The position numbers and the translations under genes were made by a program. Shown here one piece after another: positions 6,688-13,819 of a stretch of DNA of 17,696 nt; the first letter of the stretch is position 1; every line of letters starts with the position of its first letter. The notes below the pieces were generated by a model, which saw nothing but the letters and a program-made list of their open reading frames with translations, was not told the origin of the DNA and did not search any database. This DNA comes from OFTM382 sp964448185. Lineage in GTDB: Bacteria; Planctomycetota; Phycisphaerae; Phycisphaerales; UBA1924. The stretch is taken from contig CAYUVO010000055.1 in assembly GCA_964448185.1 (NCBI GenBank), positions 1 to 17,696 of the forward strand, read 5' to 3'.

Positions 6688-7551
6688 TCAGGCGGCCAAC
6701 ATCTCTTGATCGATCGTTTCAGGTGCCGCTTTGAGCAAGTGCTCAAGACCGGCGGTGTCCATCACGCATAGCTCGCCGTACTGAGGGCACGAATACACGC
6801 CTCTGATCATCCGGCTGCCACCTTCTTGCTCGCTCAAAGGCTGGATCGCGGTCGCATCAATATCCTGAATCGCTCGGATCTTGTCTACAAGCAACGCCAC
6901 TGATTCTCCCTCGACTTGACCAATGATCAGCCGCGACTTTCGGCGTTCAACAATCCTCGTGAGCAGCTCGGCGAACAACGCTTTCATCTTGCCGAGTTCC
7001 TGATCCCACGCCTGCTCGATGATCTTGTTTGCTTCATCAAGATCGCCTCCCGCGGCGGCGGCCAGCACGACCTCTGCGATGCCGTGAATCCGCCGGTGCG
7101 GACCATCAAAGCCCTTGACCACCTTATCAAGCCCCGCGTCGTGATCGGTCAGCGCCACCATCTCCTTCTCCGTTGCAATCAGGTGGTCATACCACTTCCC
7201 GAATGCACACTTATGCGGATCGGTCGCCTTGGTAAAGCTCTGCCCCGTTCGGCAACAGTGTTGGAGTTCTTCGAGCCACGCGACATGATCCTGTTCACGC
7301 GCTTTGAGAAGATCGCCGAGCGATTCGAGATGCTGTGCAAACGACGGGAAGCCGAAGACCAGCCGAAGGTCGATCACCGGGATCACTTTGCTGCGATGCT
7401 GAATAATCCCGCTACATGGCGGCTCGCACCCGGGCACCACCGAAACACGCATCCCTCCGGTGTCGACGAACTCATGGATCATCGCGGTCGGCATCGCGAA
7501 ACATTGCTGCGAGATCTCAAAGACAACCGCGGTGAGCATGCTCGATTCCAT
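6688..7551 (-). CDS. CheW-like protein with an embedded CZB zinc-binding domain
   Basis: A CheW-type adaptor split by an inserted domain. Numbered from ATG 7551 (287 residues), residues about 5-68 are the first half of the CheW fold (TAVVFEISQQCFAMP, then VIPVIDLRLVFG). Residues about 85-190 are a helical CZB domain, and residues about 205-275 are the second CheW half (LIIGQVEGESVALLVDKI, later GELCVMDTAGLEHLL). The CZB signature is complete: DHVAWLEEL (His89), DPHKCAFGKWY (Cys115) and GPHRRIH (His152, His156), a 3-His/1-Cys zinc site known to sense zinc or thiol oxidation by reactive species such as hypochlorite. I chose ATG 7551 because GGAG stands 5 bases upstream; a GTG at 7599 would add 16 residues. 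No chemoreceptor or CheA is nearby, so its signalling partner is encoded elsewhere. Confidence 0.88.
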   Translation of the reverse strand: MESSMLTAVVFEISQQCFAMPTAMIHEFVDTGGMRVSVVPGCEPPCSGIIQHRSKVIPVIDLRLVFGFPSFAQHLESLGDLLKAREQDHVAWLEELQHCCRTGQSFTKATDPHKCAFGKWYDHLIATEKEMVALTDHDAGLDKVVKGFDGPHRRIHGIAEVVLAAAAGGDLDEANKIIEQAWDQELGKMKALFAELLTRIVERRKSRLIIGQVEGESVALLVDKIRAIQDIDATAIQPLSEQEGGSRMIRGVYSCPQYGELCVMDTAGLEHLLKAAPETIDQEMLAA

Positions 7552-7674
7552 GTTCGCTCCAGACAGACCGATGATGATCTCATCCGGGTATCGGATCACT
7601 TGTCTCTTGGGCTGAGTCCAAAGAGCAAGAACGCCGATCTTCCACCGGCAGAACGCCGAACAGACGCAACGCGG

Positions 7675-9027
7675 CTACGCCTTGATAACCTCCGCCCGCC
7701 CGCTTCGTGTGCCCGCCATCACGTTTCGCGTATCGAGAATCAGCTTCGCATGGTCCGCGAGCATCTGATACTCCACGCCGTCGTGATCCGTCACGATAAC
7801 CACCGCGTCCTGTTCCTCGACCATACGAGGCTCAAGCGTCACCGATTCCAGATCGAACCGATAGTGACGCATCGGCATGAACTTCGCAATATGTGGGTCG
7901 TGATAACTCACCCTTGCGCCCGCAGCGAGCAGCAGCCGAAGGATCTCCGCCGCCGGCGTCTCACGATCATCATCGACATTCTTCTTGTACGCGAGCCCCA
8001 TCACCAGCACCTTCGCACCACGAAGCCCGAGGCCCGAGTGCGCAAGCTGATCGCGCAGCGTGTCGACCACATGCGCCGGACGCCGACGGTTGATCTCTCC
8101 CGCAAGCTCGATAAACCGTGTGGGCTGACCCAGCGAGAGCGCTCGCCACGACAGATAAAACGGATCGATCGGGATGCAGTGTCCGCCCAAACCCGGCCCC
8201 GGATAGAACGGCTCAAACCCGAAAGGCTTGGTCGCCGCCGCCTCCACCACCTCCCAGATATCAACCCCCATCGCGGCAAGCGCTGGCTTGAGCTCGTTGA
8301 CCAACGCGATGTTCACCGCGCGATAAATATTCTCCAACAGCTTCGCAGATTCCGCGACTTCCGCCGACGACACCGGCACCACCGTATCGACCGCTGGTGC
8401 GAACAACCGCCGCGCAAGCTCGGTATCCACCGCCTCCAGCCCACCAACTAACCTCGGCGTCGTTCGCGTCGTATGGCTCGTCCGCCCCGGATCTTCACGC
8501 TCGGGACTAAACGCCAGAAACACGTTTTTGCTCAGCTTGAGCCCTTGCTCCTGTGCGCGCGATCCAAGAATCGAGCCGCACACCTCGCGCGTCGTCCCCG
8601 GATAACTCGTCGACGTGAGCACCACTAGCTGCCCAACTCGGAGCTGCTCGGCAACCAGCCGCGTCGAAGATTCGACATACTGCAAATCAGGACAACGCTC
8701 GGCATCCAACGGCGTGGGCACGCAAAGAATCACCGCATCCGCTTCACCAAGCCGATTCGCATCAAGCGTCGGCATAAACCGGTCCGACGAGGCCAACTCA
8801 TCAAACAGCTCCTGCCCGAGATGCTTGAGATACGCCTTGCCCGATTGCAACGCATCGATCTTCGCTTCGTCAATATCGAAACCGATCACGCGATACCCGG
8901 CGTCGTGCATGACCCGAATCATCGGGAGACCAACATACCCGAGCCCCACCACCGCGATCACGGCTGAACGCGAATCGAACTTCTCTGCAAGCTCACCAGC
9001 AACACCCGTGAGCTTCACCTCACTCAC
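7675..9027 (-). CDS. Nucleotide-sugar dehydrogenase (UDP-glucose/UDP-N-acetylglucosamine 6-dehydrogenase family)
   Basis: This NAD-dependent enzyme oxidises C6 of a UDP-sugar to a uronic acid for polysaccharide synthesis. From GTG 9027 it has 450 residues. They include an N-terminal Rossmann fold (AVVGLGYVGLP, about residues 25-35), DADVI-like ADAVILCVPTP, the central helix AESAKLLENIYRAVNIA, the catalytic-cysteine loop GPGLGGHCIPIDP (Cys284) and a C-terminal domain with VLVMGLAYKKNVDDDRE. The CIPIDPFYLSWRA type resembles the WbpA/UDP-GlcNAc dehydrogenase branch rather than UDP-glucose dehydrogenase, but this is not decisive. The frame extends upstream to an ATG at 9114, but that part overlaps the end of the AbgT gene. 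GTG 9027 makes a 4-base GTGA overlap with the AbgT stop, consistent with translational coupling. No other glycan genes are visible, so the product's use is open. Confidence 0.92.
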   Translation of the reverse strand: MSEVKLTGVAGELAEKFDSRSAVIAVVGLGYVGLPMIRVMHDAGYRVIGFDIDEAKIDALQSGKAYLKHLGQELFDELASSDRFMPTLDANRLGEADAVILCVPTPLDAERCPDLQYVESSTRLVAEQLRVGQLVVLTSTSYPGTTREVCGSILGSRAQEQGLKLSKNVFLAFSPEREDPGRTSHTTRTTPRLVGGLEAVDTELARRLFAPAVDTVVPVSSAEVAESAKLLENIYRAVNIALVNELKPALAAMGVDIWEVVEAAATKPFGFEPFYPGPGLGGHCIPIDPFYLSWRALSLGQPTRFIELAGEINRRRPAHVVDTLRDQLAHSGLGLRGAKVLVMGLAYKKNVDDDRETPAAEILRLLLAAGARVSYHDPHIAKFMPMRHYRFDLESVTLEPRMVEEQDAVVIVTDHDGVEYQMLADHAKLILDTRNVMAGTRSGRAEVIKA

Positions 9028-10925
9028 GGCGTCGGCACCGACATCGCTGTGAGCGGATCGCCAATACCCAGCGGCAAGCCCGTCACGTCCCACAACAACA
9101 AGAAAATCGTCCACACAATCCCGAACACGATCGTATAGGGCAGCATCATCGCAATCAGCGTTCCCATGCCCGCTCGCGGAGCGTACCGCTGCATGAACAC
9201 CAGCACGATCACCAGATACGGATTGAGCGGCGTGATCACGTTCGTCACCGAATCACCGATCCGATATGCCACCTGTGTCAGCTCGGGGCGAATCCCGATG
9301 AGCATGAACATCGGGATAAAGATCGGTGCAAACAACGCGTACTTCGCCGACATCGAACCCACAAACATATTGAACACCATCACCAACCCGATGAACGCAA
9401 CCAGCAATAACGCTTTCGGAAGCCCCTGATCGAACAGCCACTCACCGCCGCGGAACGCGAACATCGTGCCCAGATTCGTTTCCCCGAAGTACGCCACGAA
9501 CTGGCCCGCGAAGAACGCCAGCACGATGATCGGCGCCATCATCGCCATCGAATCGATCATCTGTTTGGCCGCGTCCTTCGTCGAGCGAACGTTCCCGACG
9601 ACCGAGCCGTAGATCAATCCCGGCACCACAAAGCACATGAACATCAACGGCACGACCACCGACACCCACCGTGGGAACGCTCCGTCGTTGCCGTGCAAGG
9701 GCGAGCCTTCCCAGAAGTTGAGCGTCACGATCAATCCCAGCAATCCCGCGAGCGCCACCATCGCAAGCTTCAAACCCTTGGCCTCAGCGGGCGTGAGTTT
9801 GTCGGCTTTCTGCTTGGCCATTTCCGCTGCCACCGGGTCAGGCCCGCCCTGTTCGGCGCTCTTCTTAGCCAGCCGTTTCTCTACAAACACCGCAGACACG
9901 CCCCACCCCACAAACGAAATCAAGATCGTTGAACTCGCTAGGAAGTACCAGTTGCTCGTTGCCGAAACCTCGCGAGCGGGGTCGGCAATCTGAGCAGCAC
10001 TCTGCGAGAGATTCGCCATCATCGGCTCAAGGCCCGTGATAATCAGGTTCGCGTTGAATCCCGCTGCAACTCCCGCAAAGCACGCCGCGATCCCAGCGAG
10101 CGGCGATCGGCCAGCAGCCAAGTAAATCGCCGCCGCCAAAGGCGGCAGCACGATGTACCCCGCATCAGTCGCCAGCGACGACATGATCCCAATAAACACC
10201 ATCGAAGGCGTCAACAGATTGTTCGGCACGTTGCGCATGAACACCTTGATGAGCGCAGCGATCAACCCCGTCTTCTCCGAAACCCCGATCCCGAGCATCC
10301 CGAGCAGCACCACACCCAATGGCGCAAACCCGATGAAGTTGTTCTCCATCGATTTCAAGCACCAGAACAACCCATCACTCGTCAGCAAGTTCGTCGCAAA
10401 GGTCACCTTGCCATTATTCACGAGCACCTGAACTTCTTCACCCGTGTCCGAGTCCGTCTCCACTACCACGTTCTTCCCGAAGACCGCCCATCCACGATCG
10501 GCAAAGTCGATCGGCTCGCCCTGCTCATCGCTTACATAGTCGCCGCTGCCCTCAACGACCAGATACGCCGCAGCCCGTTCGCCACCGGTCTCAACGACCT
10601 CGAACGTTGCACGTTCGATCTGAGGGTTGCCCTTGTCGCCCTCCGAGCCGGGGATCTCGCGGACGATCTCCGAGAGCTGTTGATCGACCCCGCCGAGCGC
10701 GTTGCCCACGGTCTTCCATTGCACCCGCCAGCCGTCGGGCAGCGAAGGCGCGAACATCGAACTGGCAACCAGCACCAGAACTGCGCCGATGAGGAACAAA
10801 AACGCCGGGTCGGGCAGCTTGTTGCCGAGCCATTCGATCCCGTCGAGAATCCTGCCGAGCCCTTTGGCTTTGACGGGCTCTCCAGCGGTCGGCTCAGACG
10901 TGGTAGATTTCGTTGATTCGCTCAT
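9024..10925 (-). CDS. AbgT family transporter with a large extra loop
   Basis: A 633-residue inner-membrane protein of the AbgT family, which includes the p-aminobenzoyl-glutamate importer and sulfonamide/PABA exporters. Family regions visible are NNFIGFAPLGVVLLGMLGIG (about 195-214), MSSLATDAGYIVLPPLAAAIY, GFNANLIITGLEP and, near the C-terminus, VTNVITPLNPYLVIVLVFMQ followed by RAGMGTLIAMMLPY. Usual members are near 500 residues. The extra length comes from a hydrophilic segment at about residues 62-178, between the first membrane helix and the rest, rich in Asp, Glu and Gly, and presumably extracytoplasmic. GGGAG 5 bases before ATG 10925 supports the start. The substrate is unknown. The coupled dehydrogenase downstream does not suggest a pathway link. 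The gene is divergent from the agmatinase gene across 80 bases. Confidence 0.93.
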   Translation of the reverse strand: MSESTKSTTSEPTAGEPVKAKGLGRILDGIEWLGNKLPDPAFLFLIGAVLVLVASSMFAPSLPDGWRVQWKTVGNALGGVDQQLSEIVREIPGSEGDKGNPQIERATFEVVETGGERAAAYLVVEGSGDYVSDEQGEPIDFADRGWAVFGKNVVVETDSDTGEEVQVLVNNGKVTFATNLLTSDGLFWCLKSMENNFIGFAPLGVVLLGMLGIGVSEKTGLIAALIKVFMRNVPNNLLTPSMVFIGIMSSLATDAGYIVLPPLAAAIYLAAGRSPLAGIAACFAGVAAGFNANLIITGLEPMMANLSQSAAQIADPAREVSATSNWYFLASSTILISFVGWGVSAVFVEKRLAKKSAEQGGPDPVAAEMAKQKADKLTPAEAKGLKLAMVALAGLLGLIVTLNFWEGSPLHGNDGAFPRWVSVVVPLMFMCFVVPGLIYGSVVGNVRSTKDAAKQMIDSMAMMAPIIVLAFFAGQFVAYFGETNLGTMFAFRGGEWLFDQGLPKALLLVAFIGLVMVFNMFVGSMSAKYALFAPIFIPMFMLIGIRPELTQVAYRIGDSVTNVITPLNPYLVIVLVFMQRYAPRAGMGTLIAMMLPYTIVFGIVWTIFLLLWDVTGLPLGIGDPLTAMSVPTP

Positions 10926-11005
10926 CAGGACTCCCAGATTCTCAAGAGATCACAACTCGCCAGCACCCTCGGCACCGCCGGGCTCCGCAGGATACAACCT
11001 TTGTC

Positions 11006-12055
11006 ATGTCCGATCACCCCCCCACCCACAACCCCCACCAACCTTTCGATCCCGACGCAGCCGCGAGTGATTCCGACACTCTCTTTGGCCTCCCCGAACA
11101 CTCCGATCCGCTCATCGAGGTCCTCCCCGTGCCCTTCGAGGCCACCACCTCCTACCGCCAGGGCACCGCCGCCGGTCCCGCAGCCATCGCCGAGGCCTCG
11201 CTTCAGGTTGATCTCCACGACGCACGCTTCGGCGACGTCTGGCAAGCCGGGATCTGTTCGCTCGATCCGCTCAAAGACATACCCGCCCTTGCTGTGCGCG
11301 CCTCCGCCCTCGCCCAGCCCATCATCCAAGCCGGTGGCGCCACGCCCGACGACCACGCCAGAGTCCAACAACTCGACGAGATCGGTGAACAGCTCACCAC
11401 ACAAGTCCGTGACGCCATCACCCAAATCTTCGCCCGTGACCGAATCCCCGCCATGCTCGGCGGCGAGCACAGCATCTCCCTCGGCGCCATCCAAGCCGCA
11501 ACCCAAGCCCACCCGGGAACAGGTGTCTTTCAGATCGACGCTCATCTCGATCTCCGCGAACGCTTCGAAGGGCTGACTCATTCGCACGCCTCGGTCATGT
11601 TCAACGCACTCGAACGTGCGCACGATCTGAGCAAGATCGTTGTCGTGGGCGTCCGCGATCATGGCCGTACCGAGCGCAAGCTCGCCGAATCCGATCCCCG
11701 CATCACCATGTTCACCGATGACGATCTCGCCGACGATCTTGCCGCAGGTCGTACATTTCGCAACTGGTGCGATGAAGTGATCGCCGCGCTGCCCCAGAGC
11801 GTCTATCTCTCGTTTGATATCGACGCGCTCGAACCCTCACTGTGCCCATCCACGGGCACGCCTGTTCCCGGCGGGTTCACCTGGCACCAGATCAGCGTCC
11901 TGCTCGGCGCACTCGCCCAGAGCAACCGTCGTATCGTCGGCTTTGATCTCGTCGAAACCGGTGCAAGTCCCGACCAGCCCATCGACGCCATCGTCGCAGC
12001 CCGCCTCCTCTACCGCCTCTGTGGCGTCGTCGCAACGCAACATCGTCGGCTCTGA
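11006..12055 (+). CDS. Agmatinase-family ureohydrolase
   Basis: A 349-residue binuclear manganese ureohydrolase. The metal ligands are all present: GGEHS (His155), DAHLD (Asp178, His180, Asp182) and SFDID (Asp271, Asp273), followed by LEPSLCPSTGTPVPGG, which is the agmatinase-type substrate loop. Such enzymes hydrolyse agmatine to putrescine and urea. Relatives act on arginine, guanidinobutyrate, formimidoylglutamate or guanidine, and the sequence cannot separate these with certainty. One oddity is the Glu in DALEPS, where most family members have Asp (DxxDPx). The N-terminal 35 residues are Pro, His and Asp rich and look like a disordered extension. ATG 11006 has only a poor Shine-Dalgarno (AGGAT, 12 bases away); an upstream in-frame ATG at 10913 would overlap the divergent AbgT gene and is unlikely. 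A palindromic repeat element follows the stop. Confidence 0.85.
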   Translation: MSDHPPTHNPHQPFDPDAAASDSDTLFGLPEHSDPLIEVLPVPFEATTSYRQGTAAGPAAIAEASLQVDLHDARFGDVWQAGICSLDPLKDIPALAVRASALAQPIIQAGGATPDDHARVQQLDEIGEQLTTQVRDAITQIFARDRIPAMLGGEHSISLGAIQAATQAHPGTGVFQIDAHLDLRERFEGLTHSHASVMFNALERAHDLSKIVVVGVRDHGRTERKLAESDPRITMFTDDDLADDLAAGRTFRNWCDEVIAALPQSVYLSFDIDALEPSLCPSTGTPVPGGFTWHQISVLLGALAQSNRRIVGFDLVETGASPDQPIDAIVAARLLYRLCGVVATQHRRL

Positions 12056-12068
12056 CGAACCATCAAAT

Positions 12069-12096
12069 ACAAGCCCCGAGTGTGAACGTTGGGGGC
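12069..12096. repeat. Single diverged copy of the right-end palindromic repeat, possible terminator
   Basis: ACAAGCCCCGAGTGT followed by a few changed bases and GGGGGC matches the unit ACAAGCCCCGAGTGTCAGCG found in the array at 17386-17696. It can fold with GCCCC pairing to GGGGC over a 14-base loop. It lies in the 65-base convergent gap between the agmatinase and MATE genes, where it could end transcription from either side. Confidence 0.55.
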
Positions 12097-12120
12097 AAGG
12101 AGGGGGGGACGCTCTCGGTT

Positions 12121-13758
12121 CTACACACGCACCCGCGTCCAGCCGCCCTGCATAAACCGCCAACCAAACAACCCCGACCGCACCACGAGTTCGATCGACA
12201 TCCCGATCCAGATCCCGTTCAACGACGGCTCATCGAGAAATGGATGCTCGTAGAACCCGCCGCCGGGCAACGGGATATCGATCCCCGACAACGCATACAC
12301 CAAAGGCAACCGGATCGCATACATCGAAACCCAAGTAATCACCAGCACCGCCTTGGTGTCACCAGCACCGCGCAACGCCCCTCGCAGCAACAACGAGATC
12401 GCAAAGGGAATCTGCACGATCCCGATGATAAATAGCAAATCAGGCGTCATCGCCAGATGCTCGGGCTGCGACGTTATCAACCTCGTGAGCGTCAGAGGCA
12501 TCGCCATCAGCAACACCCCGAAGCTGCCCATGATCGCAACCGCAGCGCCCAGACAAATCAGCACCGCACGCTTGGCGCCTTCTTTGCTGCCCGCGCCCAG
12601 ATATTGCCCCGCGAGCGTCGCTGCTGCCATGCTCATCGCAAAGCCCGGCAAGAAACTCACCGCTTCGATCCGTATACAAATCAAGTGCGCCCCGAGCGCG
12701 CCGCCCGTCGCCCCCACCCCGCGAACCATCAGCACGATCAGCGCGTTCCCGAACCAGAGCCCCGCCGTCTCGATAAAGTTCGGGATCCCTCCCCGCACCA
12801 AGCGGTTGGCCGTGGGCTTGTGAAGCCGAAGCCTGCGCCCGATCAGCCGGACCCCGCCGATGCCACGCGACAGCACAAACACCACCGCGATCGATCCCAC
12901 CATGTACGCGATCGCAGTCCCCCACGCGATCCCCTCGATCCCCAGATTCATCGGCGACGGGTTGCGTAACCACACCTCCTGCAGCCCCGCTTCGTTCGTC
13001 CGCGTCAGGTCCACCCCGCTGAGCAAGTAGCTGCACGCGATGTTCGTTGCGTTGACCACCAGCATCACCCACAAGGGTTTGACCGAATCGCCCGCGCCGC
13101 GAACGCACGCGATCCCCACGAGCATTACCGAAGCCGCGGGCGTGCCGTAGGCGATGATCCTCATGTACGAACCAAACGACTGCGCCGCGATCGCTCCACG
13201 TTCCAATGCCAACGCCACTTGATCGGGAGCAAGCCCCACCAACTCCGCATCATGCACCGCGAACAAAGCATTCCCCGCCGGTCCAGACACCACAAAGATC
13301 GTCACCCCGACCAACAGCCCGCCGACCAACCCGAGCAACAACGCCTGCCCCACCGCCGCGTTAGCAACCGCCAGCCGTCCCTTGCCGACCGATCGACTGA
13401 TGAGCGCCGTCGCTCCCACACCGATCGACATCCCGATCAGGCTAATCAGCCACAACAGATACCCCGCCACGGCGATCGCGTCGGTCTCAGCGACCCCGAC
13501 CTGCGCTGTGATGACCGTGTCCGTCATCCCCACGAGCCAGTTCAGAAGCGACTCGATCAAGATGGGCCAGCTCAGCACCCAGATCGCACCCGCCATCGTC
13601 AGCCCGCGCAGCCGACCCGACCGAAGTCTGCCGCAATCATCAAGCCCGGGCGCGTCGGCAGCATCAGGAGCGATCGCCACCCGGTGCACCACCCCACGCC
13701 AATCCGTCAGGATCGGGAATCGGCTCCTTGGCTTTCGATCCGGGTTGTTGTCGCCCAC
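12121..13758 (-). CDS. MATE family efflux transporter
   Basis: A 545-residue inner-membrane protein of the multidrug and toxin extrusion family, exporting cationic drugs or metabolites by Na+ or H+ antiport. The two six-helix halves are visible. The first begins at about residue 50 with WVLSWPILIESLLNWLVGMTD and MSIGVGATALISRSVGKG, then GTPAASVMLVGIACVRGAGD. The second has NFIETAGLWFGNALIVL, GFAMSMAAATLAGQYLGAG and PFAISLLLRGALRGAGDTKA. The paired RGAGD motifs mark the pseudo-symmetric repeats. It is longer than the usual 450 residues because of a roughly 48-residue hydrophilic N-terminus and a loop before the second half. GTG 13758 is supported by GGGAGG 5 bases upstream. That ribosome-binding site can fold into a hairpin (13765-13785). 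The gene lies 61 bases downstream of the MeaB fusion. The substrate is unknown. Confidence 0.92.
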   Translation of the reverse strand: MGDNNPDRKPRSRFPILTDWRGVVHRVAIAPDAADAPGLDDCGRLRSGRLRGLTMAGAIWVLSWPILIESLLNWLVGMTDTVITAQVGVAETDAIAVAGYLLWLISLIGMSIGVGATALISRSVGKGRLAVANAAVGQALLLGLVGGLLVGVTIFVVSGPAGNALFAVHDAELVGLAPDQVALALERGAIAAQSFGSYMRIIAYGTPAASVMLVGIACVRGAGDSVKPLWVMLVVNATNIACSYLLSGVDLTRTNEAGLQEVWLRNPSPMNLGIEGIAWGTAIAYMVGSIAVVFVLSRGIGGVRLIGRRLRLHKPTANRLVRGGIPNFIETAGLWFGNALIVLMVRGVGATGGALGAHLICIRIEAVSFLPGFAMSMAAATLAGQYLGAGSKEGAKRAVLICLGAAVAIMGSFGVLLMAMPLTLTRLITSQPEHLAMTPDLLFIIGIVQIPFAISLLLRGALRGAGDTKAVLVITWVSMYAIRLPLVYALSGIDIPLPGGGFYEHPFLDEPSLNGIWIGMSIELVVRSGLFGWRFMQGGWTRVRV

Positions 13759-13763
13759 CGCTA

Positions 13764-13785
13764 CCTCCCGCTGACATCAGCGGAG
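13764..13785 (-). promoter_or_regulatory. Hairpin that can cover the MATE ribosome-binding site
   Basis: On the minus strand CTCCGCTG (13785-13778) pairs with CAGCGG-G-AG (13773-13765), with one bulged G and a 4-base loop. The core CCGCTGA-CA-TCAGCGG on the plus strand (13768-13783) is a perfect palindrome. The right arm contains most of the GGGAGG Shine-Dalgarno of the GTG start at 13758, so the fold would block translation unless it is opened. Confidence 0.4.
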
Positions 13786-13819
13786 CGATGCTAGGGGTGC
13801 GCATCGGGAAGGATGAAAC

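Noticed and set aside
6916..8451. 511-codon plus-strand frame antisense to CheW and the sugar dehydrogenase
   Set aside because: Arg/His-rich shadow translation with no domain; the opposite strand holds two clear enzymes or adaptors.
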